From CAYPCH01 sp964409165 (lineage in GTDB: Bacteria; Bacillota; Clostridia; Acetivibrionales; Acetivibrionaceae): a DNA stretch of 17,080 nt. A program made the position numbers and the translations under genes. The DNA is taken from the NCBI GenBank assembly GCA_964409165.1, contig CAYPCH010000086.1:1-17080 (forward strand), read 5' to 3'. Shown piece after piece: positions 1-7,328 of this stretch (within the stretch, counting starts at the first letter, position 1; every line of letters starts with the position of its first letter). Under the pieces are notes generated by a model. That model was not told the origin of the DNA, did not search any database, and saw only the letters and a program-made list of their open reading frames with translations.

Positions 1-37
1 AGCCTTAGAGGGTTAGCCTTAGAGATTTTATCCCTGG

Positions 38-84
38 AAAATATCGGCATAGTTTGGTATGTGTTACCGGCTATGCCGATATTT
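38..84. terminator. 14-bp inverted repeat, possible bidirectional terminator
   Basis: AAATATCGGCATAG (39-52) pairs perfectly with CTATGCCGATATTT (71-84) around an 18-nt loop. The plus-strand side continues into the T-rich CTTGTTTTG. On the minus strand the stem ends in TATTTT before CC. It could end the CelD transcript on the minus strand or a plus-strand transcript entering from the left. The loop is long and the U-tracts are short. Confidence 0.45.
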
Positions 85-236
85 CTTGTTTTGTGGCGGA
101 TGTAGAAACCGGTGAGTCAAATTCGCCAATACAGTTATAAAATAAAACAAGGTGCCTGTCACCTAACCATAGCTGAAGCATGATTTTTTAAAGAGGATAA
201 ATTTCACTGTATATCAATAAAATTATTTCACATAAA

Positions 237-276
237 GGTATTTGCTGGAATAAAGCTTCCGACAGAGCAAATATCC
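237..276 (-). terminator. Weak stem-loop after the CelD-like gene
   Basis: TATTTGCT (239-246) pairs with AGCAAATA (266-273), extended by GG/CC across a bulge and by an inner GGAA/TTCC. It starts about 24 bp beyond the stop codon at 300. The minus-strand U-tract is only TTT. A run of six T lies on the plus-strand side at about 283-288. It is plausible as the 3' end of the GH9 operon but not typical. Confidence 0.3.
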
Positions 277-299
277 CTGAAGGTTTTTTAAGAGCATTA

Positions 300-2273
300 T
301 TATACCGGAAGTTTATTGACTACTCCTAGAATATATCTTTTCATTAAAGCATAATCGGTTGAATTTATCTCTCCGTCACCATTTAAGTCTGCAGCTTCAT
401 GACCATACTGATAAGTTAATTCAGTTGTTCCTAAAATATACCTTTTCATCAAAGCATAGTCGGTAGAATCAACTGTATTGCTTCCATTCAGGTCACCGTA
501 CATGAAATCGGGATTCTGCACCGGTGTAGATGTAGGAGGCGTTGTTGGAGTGGTGCCATCATATACAAAGCCTGCAAGTGCATATATAAATGCTCCGCTC
601 CAGTTAATTGCGATTTCATTGGTTTCATAGTCTTCCTCAATATCCTTCCATCCCTTGGCACTATGACCGCCACCTACAAGACATCCGGGCCAAGGCTCTT
701 TAATATTGTCGCCGCCTGAACGCCTATCGTGAGGATTCATTGGAGGGTTGACGCCCAAACCGGTAACATACGATCTGCCATAGTAGTTTCTGCCAAACAA
801 ATGACCGATAGCATCCAGAGCAGTATTGACATAATCACTTTTTGGGGATATCATATTTGCGACCTGCAACACCATCGTCTGTCTTGCCACGCCACCGTTA
901 CATCCCCAGTAGTATGAATTTCCAAGCGGTCTTGCGTAACCATGGCTGTTTCTTGTATCTACTATGGAGTCTGCAGTTGATATCAGTGCACTCTTAATGG
1001 AGTTATACAAACTCTGATTTTTTCCCGGTCTTTCAGATAGAAGGTATGTAAACATACCAAGGTTCTTGACCTCGCCCCAGTCAAAATCCACATCAATCTT
1101 TTTTGTCTGACTGTTTGCAAGGCTTTCAAAATCACTTAAATAAATGCTGTCTCCTAATGTTTCCCACATCTCTGCCGCTGCCCAAATTCTGTCGTCAGTA
1201 TCCTTTGTAAAATATCCACCGGTAGAAAATCCGCTCTGATTGGCATTGACATTGCTCGGGTTAGCCTTAAGACATGCATAGCTTACTTTTGCAGCTTCAA
1301 TGCATTTGTCCGCATATTCTGCATCATAAGGTCTGAATATCCTTGAAGCCATAGCCATCATAGCTACAAAGTCAGCAGTCGAAGCAGTTCCCCAAGGAGT
1401 AAAATACCTCTCGTCAGTTTCATTTTCCGGCATTATAAAGTCGCCAAAGTTCTTTGTCGTTAACTTGTAACTCACTTTACCGCTTCCATCCGGGTACTGC
1501 ATGCTAAAAAGCCAGTCAATTTCCCACTTCATCTCATCAAGAAAATCTGGCATTGGATTCGAGCTTTCAGGGACAGTCAGTGGCATTGACTCTATTCTGT
1601 CCTGAAAATGTTCCCATGCCATAAACATCGAACCTACGGTAACACCTGCATTCACTACATATTTATTGTAATCGCCCGCATCGTGCCATCCTTTTTTACC
1701 ATCCTTTATAGTGTGCTGACCGTTTATATAATCGGTGTATGCGTCGTTTGTGTGACATGCAGCGTGTGAATAGGTTATTCCGTTATACGTTGCTGATACG
1801 CTTGTACCGCAACGCATTAGGTACATTCCAAGCATTGCAGTCTTATATGCTTCATTGTAAACATCTCCGGCTATTTTGAAGTTTACACTTCTTCCTACAC
1901 CCGGTACAACCAAGCAATAAGTCCCTTCCGAATTGACCGATGAAAAATCGGCTATCCAGACCTGTTCCCTCGTGTCACCGTCATACATCTGAGTTGCTGT
2001 ACCTTCAAAAACCACTTCCCCATTATCCCTTACAAGCTGAAATCCAGTACAAGACGTTGCAATTGTAGCTTTCTTGTCACTGTCCGGCAAAAAACCTATT
2101 GAGTTCAAGCGTATTCTTGAATCCACAGTATAATTTCCGATTGTAATAGTTGCCGCACTAACCTCTTTTCCGAGCAGGTCTGTAAATACCAATCCTGATG
2201 ATCCAATAACACTAGTAAGCAATACTACCAATGTCACTGCTATTACACGCCTTCCCCATTTCCTTAACTTCAC
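300..2273 (-). CDS. celD: Cellulosomal endoglucanase: Ig-like + GH9 + dockerin I (CelD-like)
   Basis: Secreted cellulase predicted to hydrolyse internal beta-1,4 bonds of cellulose by inversion and to dock on the scaffoldin. The start is GTG with AGGAGGG six bases upstream. A signal peptide covers residues 1-40 (VSA/A). The N-terminal Ig-like domain of theme-D GH9 enzymes spans about 45-135 and the GH9 (alpha/alpha)6 barrel about 140-570. The DAGD motif supplies Asp198 and Asp201, and YETNEIA supplies the acid Glu553. A Thr/Pro linker (573-587) leads to a two-segment dockerin (592-655). Length, module order and catalytic spacing match C. thermocellum CelD (649 aa). In the first dockerin loop (DLNGSNTVDSTD) positions 5-6 are Ser-Asn instead of the usual Asp-Gly, which may weaken calcium binding. 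It lies 52 bp downstream of the other GH9 gene with no terminator between, so the two are probably cotranscribed. Confidence 0.96.
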   Translation of the reverse strand: MKLRKWGRRVIAVTLVVLLTSVIGSSGLVFTDLLGKEVSAATITIGNYTVDSRIRLNSIGFLPDSDKKATIATSCTGFQLVRDNGEVVFEGTATQMYDGDTREQVWIADFSSVNSEGTYCLVVPGVGRSVNFKIAGDVYNEAYKTAMLGMYLMRCGTSVSATYNGITYSHAACHTNDAYTDYINGQHTIKDGKKGWHDAGDYNKYVVNAGVTVGSMFMAWEHFQDRIESMPLTVPESSNPMPDFLDEMKWEIDWLFSMQYPDGSGKVSYKLTTKNFGDFIMPENETDERYFTPWGTASTADFVAMMAMASRIFRPYDAEYADKCIEAAKVSYACLKANPSNVNANQSGFSTGGYFTKDTDDRIWAAAEMWETLGDSIYLSDFESLANSQTKKIDVDFDWGEVKNLGMFTYLLSERPGKNQSLYNSIKSALISTADSIVDTRNSHGYARPLGNSYYWGCNGGVARQTMVLQVANMISPKSDYVNTALDAIGHLFGRNYYGRSYVTGLGVNPPMNPHDRRSGGDNIKEPWPGCLVGGGHSAKGWKDIEEDYETNEIAINWSGAFIYALAGFVYDGTTPTTPPTSTPVQNPDFMYGDLNGSNTVDSTDYALMKRYILGTTELTYQYGHEAADLNGDGEINSTDYALMKRYILGVVNKLPV

Positions 2274-2325
2274 TTATATCCCTCCTAACCTATTTCATAT
2301 ACCGTCCCAACCTGCAATAGAAAAA

Positions 2326-4593
2326 TTATAAACTGTATAATCCAAGCAAATACCTTTTTAATACTGCATAATCGGTTGAATTTAGCAATCCGTCCTTATT
2401 AATATCCCAAATACTCATATCGGGCTCTATATCCGGAAGTATCCCCAATAGATATCTCTTCAACACAGCGTAATCGGTAGAGTTTACATCCCCATCACCA
2501 TTCAAATCGCCCAATGTTCCCGAAGGCGTAGATGGCGGCGTTGTCGTAACTGGTGGTGTTGTAACTGGTGGTGTTGTAACTGGTGGTGGTGTAACAGTTG
2601 TACCTCCGGACGGTTCATTTCCAGCAAGTTTTACATCGCCCTCATACATAGGCATGTTCGGCGCATATTCACGCGTTCCGTTTACATATTTGCTGTCCCA
2701 ATCCTGAAATGACCAGTCATTGGAAGAATCCCAGTTGTTTGAGCTAGACCCAATGGTAAAGTTCACTTCAGGTCCTGCTACCTCCCATCCATATCCCGGA
2801 TAAATCCATTCTCCTGAGAAATCAAGGGTTATGTAATATATCTTTTTTGCCGCATCCCAGACGGTAGGTCCTGTTATCTTAGCTCCCTTCGGAGGTTCAT
2901 AGTATATGTCGCTTGGATCGTCCGCTTCAAGTGTAAAGAAATATCTGACTTTAAGATTGTTTATAGGCTTTGCAGGCCATGCTGACCTGTTCTCAACAGT
3001 TAATGTAAACTGTGTAGCATTTCCTCCGTCATAGTATGTGCCTGCAAATACAGGCCACTCATCCTTCGGCTCATATGGCTTGTCAGGCAAAGGAAACTGA
3101 CTATCAGGAATGGGTGTCCCCCCAAAATCTTTATACATTCTTGCAAGGGCACCTGTAACTCCTGCATTGTAATCAATTGCGACTTCATTCGCTTCATAAT
3201 CCTCTATGGAATCATTAAATCCATCCTTTTCCGTTGGACTTCCTACAAGAGCACCATATAGTATATGACGGTGATCTTCAGGAATTGTTATCTTGCTTGA
3301 CCAACAACCGTGAGCCGTACGGTGGTGAGGGTGCTGAGGATAATTCTCTCCGAATCCCACTATATAGCTTGCTTTCCTGGGATTATCCCCGAGTATGTAA
3401 TTTATCTGATTCTTCGCAAAATCATAATAACGCGTCTTCTTAGCAGAGTCATTTGCAGAATCGGAATATATAAAAGCAAACAAAGCTGTCGTAGACACAT
3501 ATCTTAATGAACCCCATCTATCAATTCTTGCATGTCCACCAGGTGTATAACTGGCTTTTGTGCCGTCGGCTCCATGTTCGGTTCCTCCAACAGTCCACCA
3601 GTTAAGCCAGCGTTCAACATCTTCTTTATATTTAGGATCATCGGGTAAAATCTTTGACATATACACATAAGAACCATATGCCTTATCATCCCAGCAATGC
3701 GTCCATTTGTACTTCTTTACAGGCTGTATACCTTCATTTCCCAGATTATTATAATAGGTTTTCGCCTTTTCAAGATAAGCTGATCCACTTCCCGGTGTTT
3801 TTGCTTCCTTCCCTTTATAAAGCCAGATAGAACCCCAAACCAGCTCATCATCATAACCACTGTGGGAAGTATAAGCTGCGGCTCCCTGAGGGTCGGTCTT
3901 TGCTATTGTATCGGAAAACTTGCCCTTATTTGTGTCACCAAATTTATAAAGTTGCTCTGCATGTGTTAAAAGCGTATCCGCATAAGCCGGATCAGTTGAT
4001 CTGAAAAGAATGGATGATGCTGCCATTGCAGCGGCTACGTCCATGGCAACCTCTGTACCTGGATTTCGTTCATCGATTTTTATGGCAGAACGGTCATTTG
4101 TAATATGTGAAACTTCAATAGGAACCCAGTTGTTATGGTCAATTGCCGTCATACCTACCTGAGCCCAGAAAACATTAGGAGATGGATGGCACTTAATGAA
4201 AAAATCATTTATCCAGCGCAATTGATTTAAAAGCCATTTCATCTGTCCGCTTTTTTCATAAGCTTCCCTGTACTCTATGGCTCCTACTGCAAGTGTCGTT
4301 GCAGTATAGCCTGCGGTAATATTGAACTTGATATTGTCCCCCGCATCAACCCAACCTCCGGTCAGGTCAAGCCCCTCCTTCTGTCCGTCAGTAAGCTGTG
4401 AGTCGCCTCTCCATGTCAAGCGGGTAGGAATTTCCGACGTAGAAATTGAGCCTGAACGCTGAGCCTCATAAAACAATATGGACTTCTGAAGAGCTTCTGC
4501 ATAATTGTAGGAAGCTGCTTTCACTTGTACTGGCACATTCATAAACATTGATACAATGAATAGAACCAGAACTGTTACACTTAGTTTTTTCAT
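2326..4593 (-). CDS. Cellulosomal GH9-CBM3c-dockerin endoglucanase
   Basis: Secreted, probably processive endoglucanase. In this architecture (theme B GH9) the CBM3c feeds a cellulose chain to the active site and is needed for activity. The start is ATG after AGGGGG. The signal peptide is 1-26 (VKA/A) and GH9 covers about 27-487. Asp83 and Asp86 lie in GGWVDAGDNIKF, PHHRTAHGCW follows at about 422-431, and the acid Glu470 lies in DYEANEVAIDY. CBM3c spans about 510-650, a Thr/Pro linker 662-692 and the dockerin 694-753. The motif after the catalytic Asp reads DNIKF where I would expect DHVKF in most GH9-CBM3c enzymes. The gene leads a likely two-gene unit with the CelD-like gene and has a strong terminator upstream, so it should have its own promoter; a SigI-like candidate is listed. 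I do not assign a specific cel name. Confidence 0.95.
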   Translation of the reverse strand: MKKLSVTVLVLFIVSMFMNVPVQVKAASYNYAEALQKSILFYEAQRSGSISTSEIPTRLTWRGDSQLTDGQKEGLDLTGGWVDAGDNIKFNITAGYTATTLAVGAIEYREAYEKSGQMKWLLNQLRWINDFFIKCHPSPNVFWAQVGMTAIDHNNWVPIEVSHITNDRSAIKIDERNPGTEVAMDVAAAMAASSILFRSTDPAYADTLLTHAEQLYKFGDTNKGKFSDTIAKTDPQGAAAYTSHSGYDDELVWGSIWLYKGKEAKTPGSGSAYLEKAKTYYNNLGNEGIQPVKKYKWTHCWDDKAYGSYVYMSKILPDDPKYKEDVERWLNWWTVGGTEHGADGTKASYTPGGHARIDRWGSLRYVSTTALFAFIYSDSANDSAKKTRYYDFAKNQINYILGDNPRKASYIVGFGENYPQHPHHRTAHGCWSSKITIPEDHRHILYGALVGSPTEKDGFNDSIEDYEANEVAIDYNAGVTGALARMYKDFGGTPIPDSQFPLPDKPYEPKDEWPVFAGTYYDGGNATQFTLTVENRSAWPAKPINNLKVRYFFTLEADDPSDIYYEPPKGAKITGPTVWDAAKKIYYITLDFSGEWIYPGYGWEVAGPEVNFTIGSSSNNWDSSNDWSFQDWDSKYVNGTREYAPNMPMYEGDVKLAGNEPSGGTTVTPPPVTTPPVTTPPVTTTPPSTPSGTLGDLNGDGDVNSTDYAVLKRYLLGILPDIEPDMSIWDINKDGLLNSTDYAVLKRYLLGLYSL
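2546..2590 (-). repeat. Three tandem 15-bp repeats in the linker
   Basis: The unit GTAACTGGTGGTGTT (plus strand) occurs three times in a row, the last with one change. On the coding strand each copy encodes part of the Pro/Thr linker between CBM3c and dockerin (repeating P-V-T-T-P). Such repeats can change linker length by slippage without breaking the frame. Confidence 0.85.
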
Positions 4594-4670
4594 TTTAATT
4601 AAAACCCCCTGTGAAAAATATGTATATTATTATTTTATATAATTTATGAGCAGTCATTTATATATAGTAA

Positions 4671-4697
4671 TTCGCAAAAAGTATCATTTTTAAGGGT
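4671..4697 (-). promoter_or_regulatory. Candidate SigI-type promoter of the GH9-CBM3c gene
   Basis: On the minus strand ACCCTTAAAAA (from 4697) is followed by CGAA at 4674-4671, with 19 bases between ACCC and CGAA. Known SigI-type promoters have a -35 rich in C followed by an A-tract and a CGAA/CGTA -10. The site would give a leader of about 70 bases before the ATG at 4593. It lies just downstream of the terminator that isolates this gene. No convincing spaced SigA promoter was seen here. The -35 has only three Cs. Confidence 0.35.
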
Positions 4698-4701
4698 ACA
4701 T

Positions 4702-4731
4702 AAAAAAACAGGTACCTGTAAACAGATACCC
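4702..4731 (-). terminator. Intrinsic terminator after the PL11 lyase gene
   Basis: On the minus strand GGTATCTGT and ACAGGTACC form a 9-bp stem (one G-U pair) closed by a very short TT loop, then TGTTTTTTT. This is a textbook Rho-independent terminator. It separates the rhamnogalacturonan lyase transcript from the GH9-CBM3c gene. Confidence 0.8.
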
Positions 4732-4753
4732 ATTTTTCAAGCATAAGCCAAAT

Positions 4754-4869
4754 AAAATTGAGTACCCATCATTTTGCCTCTTTCATTTCACTCCAAGAGA
4801 CCTAACAAAATTGAGTGCCCATCGAGGATACTCAATTCTGCCTCTTTCATTTCACTCCGAGAGACCTAG
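4754..4869. repeat. Tandem duplication of a 52/63-bp block
   Basis: AAAATTGAGTRCCCATC followed by TGCCTCTTTCATTTCACTCC-R-AGAGACCTA occurs twice, at about 4754-4805 and 4807-4869. The second copy has about 11 extra bases (GAGGATACTCAATTC) in the middle. These create an inverted repeat AATTGAGT/ACTCAATT (4809-4837), which on the minus strand ends in TTTTG and could act as a further terminator. The block starts 7 bp after the PL11 stop codon. Confidence 0.8.
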
Positions 4870-4875
4870 TAAAAG

Positions 4876-7023
4876 CTAATGTCTTACAAGTCTGATTTCC
4901 GGAGTCGGAGGTTGAGTCATACCTTCGCCCAGAAAAAATCCTGTATGTGGCGACTGATTGTATGCTACATTCTGCCAAGCAACGCTCAATCTGTACTGCG
5001 GGTCATGCATCAGCGTATAAATTCGAGTATCTGTGGTGAATGTCGTCGTATAAATCTTTAGCATTTTATTATCTCTCGTTCTAAATATTACTTCTTCTCT
5101 CCAGTCGCCCAAAATATCAGCTTGAAGACAAGGATTAGCCTTAACACCGTTAATGGCCGAACATCCGCTGGCTGAAAAAATCCTTGCACCACCATACTTA
5201 TCAATAAACGTTTCATTTAAAAGCTCTCGTAGCAGATCTCCATCCCACCAGATTACATGATTCGATGATGAAGGATTAATACCTGCATGTGTATTTTTAC
5301 AGCTTCTCAATCCGTCGGTTCCTCCCCAGCATTCCATGCCCTTGCTTGAAGCCAAAAGGTCAGCTGCAACTCCTCCACTGACATCTCCATTAGCTGTCTT
5401 CCAAATAATTTCCCCTGTTCGGGCATCAAGCAATGCCGAGCCTGCTGTCCTATCACCTTCATGAACACCCCATATTTCCAAACCTGGTCTTGAAGAGTCT
5501 ATATCCGATACATGCATTGCATTTCCACGTCCTAAACGTGCATTCCACAATCCCTTTCCATTATCGTCAATACAAATGGAACCATATATGATCTCATCCC
5601 TGCCATCACCGTCAACATCCGCTACACTGATTCCGGGATTACCCTGTCCTGCATAATCAGAATAACCATTATTACTATCAAATGTCCACACCTTCGATAA
5701 ACTGCCATTTCTCCAGTTATATGCTACCAAAACAGTTCTTGTGTAATAGCCACGGCACATAACCAGACTTGGACGCTCTCCATCCAGATACGCTATGCAC
5801 GCAAGGAAACGATCCACCCTGTTTCCGTAGGTATCTCCCCAAGTGGAAACACCTCCTCTTGCGGGTTCATAGTTTACCGTTTTTAGTGCTGCACCAGTCC
5901 TTCCGTCAAATATCGTAAGATATTCCGGTCCTGTTAATATATATCCATCTTTATTACGGTAATCCGCATTTGCATCACCAATAACCTTACCTTTACCATC
6001 CTTCGTACCATCGGCAGTCTTACATGCAAGCTCTGCCATACCGTCTCCGTCAAGATCATATACCATAAACTGGGTATAATGTGCTCCTGCCCGTATATTT
6101 CTACCAAGGTCAATTCTCCACAATCGTGTCCCATTAAGCTTATAAGCATCAATAAAAACACTGTCTGTAACTCCTGCTAGCGAATTGTCCTTAGCATTTA
6201 AAGGTTCCCATTTAAGAATTATCTCATACTGACCATCCCCGTCAAGGTCACCTGTACTACAGTCGTTTGCAATATGTAAACTTGTCGGAGGCTGAAGAGG
6301 AATAGAAAGATAATCCTGTGCCCATACTCCCACAGTTTCAGACGGCTCACGCTCCTGACCGTTTATAACAGGGCAGACATAATATGTAGAACTTGTTGTC
6401 CCCCCATAATCAACATAATTGGTTGCACCGGTTATGGGTAATGAGTTAAGCTTAGTACCACTACGATATAAATTAAATGCAATATTGGAAGGGTCTGTAC
6501 CGAATAATCTCCAACTTATAAATACACCATTACTCACATTGACAGCAACAACTCCGCGGTCTAAATATTCCATCTGCCTTCCGTTCTGAGGCTCTTGTCT
6601 AACCGGAACAGGTGAATATGTTCCCTTTATAGGAGCAGGAGTTGTTACTGGACGCTCAACAGGGAATCCTGATATTATCTCCAATAAATACCTCTTCATA
6701 AACATATAGTCGGTCGAATTAATTGCTCCGTCTCCACTAACATCTGCCGCCAAGAATCCATACTCATATTTAAAATCAGATATAATACCGAGAACATATC
6801 TTTTTACAATAGCATAGTCAGTTGAATCTACATTTCCCGACCCATTCACATCACCACAAATATAGTCCCCCGTTTTGTTTAATGGCAGGTTCGCTGTTAA
6901 CTGAGCTGAATAAGCCATCAAGGAAAAAACAGATAATACCATTACCGAAGTAATAACCAAAGCTAAAAGCCTTACTATTCCTGCGAACTTTCTTAATTGT
7001 CCCAGCTTAATCATATAGCCCAC
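4876..7023 (-). CDS. Cellulosomal rhamnogalacturonan lyase, N-terminal dockerin + PL11
   Basis: Secreted polysaccharide lyase predicted to cleave the rhamnogalacturonan I backbone of pectin by beta-elimination. The signal peptide covers about 1-41 (AYSA/Q). An N-terminal type I dockerin (53-121) is followed by a short Pro/Thr linker and then a full PL11 domain (about 145-715). The lyase begins with the typical GRQMEYLDRGVVAVNV segment and has repeated calcium-binding DxDGDG motifs near residues 259-264 and 323-328 and again near 460, as in the YesW/PL11 propeller. Dockerin loop 1 reads DVNGSGNVDSTD (Ser at position 5) and loop 2 DVSGDGAINSTD (Ser at position 3). The annotated start is GTG after AAAGGG; the ATG at 7014 is an equal alternative. 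A palindromic element ends only 25 bp upstream, so the leader or promoter must involve it. Confidence 0.93.
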   Translation of the reverse strand: MGYMIKLGQLRKFAGIVRLLALVITSVMVLSVFSLMAYSAQLTANLPLNKTGDYICGDVNGSGNVDSTDYAIVKRYVLGIISDFKYEYGFLAADVSGDGAINSTDYMFMKRYLLEIISGFPVERPVTTPAPIKGTYSPVPVRQEPQNGRQMEYLDRGVVAVNVSNGVFISWRLFGTDPSNIAFNLYRSGTKLNSLPITGATNYVDYGGTTSSTYYVCPVINGQEREPSETVGVWAQDYLSIPLQPPTSLHIANDCSTGDLDGDGQYEIILKWEPLNAKDNSLAGVTDSVFIDAYKLNGTRLWRIDLGRNIRAGAHYTQFMVYDLDGDGMAELACKTADGTKDGKGKVIGDANADYRNKDGYILTGPEYLTIFDGRTGAALKTVNYEPARGGVSTWGDTYGNRVDRFLACIAYLDGERPSLVMCRGYYTRTVLVAYNWRNGSLSKVWTFDSNNGYSDYAGQGNPGISVADVDGDGRDEIIYGSICIDDNGKGLWNARLGRGNAMHVSDIDSSRPGLEIWGVHEGDRTAGSALLDARTGEIIWKTANGDVSGGVAADLLASSKGMECWGGTDGLRSCKNTHAGINPSSSNHVIWWDGDLLRELLNETFIDKYGGARIFSASGCSAINGVKANPCLQADILGDWREEVIFRTRDNKMLKIYTTTFTTDTRIYTLMHDPQYRLSVAWQNVAYNQSPHTGFFLGEGMTQPPTPEIRLVRH

Positions 7024-7047
7024 CGTTCCCTTTCATTAAATTAATAT

Positions 7048-7180
7048 CTCAACTTTCCCACAGTATTTATGGGCTCTTTGCCACTAACGTAGCATTGCTC
7101 ACCGCGGTCAAAAAGTAAACTTTTTGACCTTAACTTGTGAGCAACCAGAGCCTCAAAATACTATAAGTGGGAAAGTTAAG
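7048..7180. mobile_element. MITE-like palindromic element, copy 1 (133 bp)
   Basis: Ends are CTCAACTTTCCCAC and GTGGGAAAGTTAAG, a 14-bp inverted repeat with one mismatch. The flanks TTAATAT (7041-7047 and 7181-7187) are identical and look like a 7-bp target duplication. The arms pair over most of their length; the left arm has about 17 unpaired bases. The core is the perfect hairpin GGTCAAAAAGT-AA-ACTTTTTGACC (7106-7129). No ORF is present, so it is non-autonomous. It lies directly upstream of the PL11 ribosome binding site. Confidence 0.85.
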
Positions 7181-7239
7181 TTAATATATATTTATGTCTA
7201 TGTTCTTTTTCATTTATTTAAGTCAACAGGTAAAATGTA

Positions 7240-7287
7240 CCGGGAATCACTATATGAAACCACAATGATTTCCAGATAATTCCCAGT
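7240..7287 (-). terminator. Stem-loop after the GH10 gene, possible terminator
   Basis: On the minus strand ACTGGGAAT pairs with ATTCCCGGT (nine pairs, one G-U) about 40 bp beyond the GH10 stop codon. The loop is long (about 30 nt). The following sequence ACATTTTACC is only weakly U-rich. It may end the xylanase transcript, but the U-tract is poor. Confidence 0.3.
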
Positions 7288-7328
7288 TAGTATAATCTCA
7301 AAATCCTATTCAATTATTTTTCCCTATA

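Larger units (their letters stand above)
1..299. other. Intergenic region downstream of the CelD-like gene
   Basis: No convincing coding sequence is visible here. It holds two inverted repeats (listed separately), a direct repeat of AGCCTTAGAG at 1-10 and 15-24, and a small GGTG-CCTGT-CACC hairpin near 151-163. The gene to the left lies outside the window, so I cannot tell whether the left end belongs to another transcript. Confidence 0.5.
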
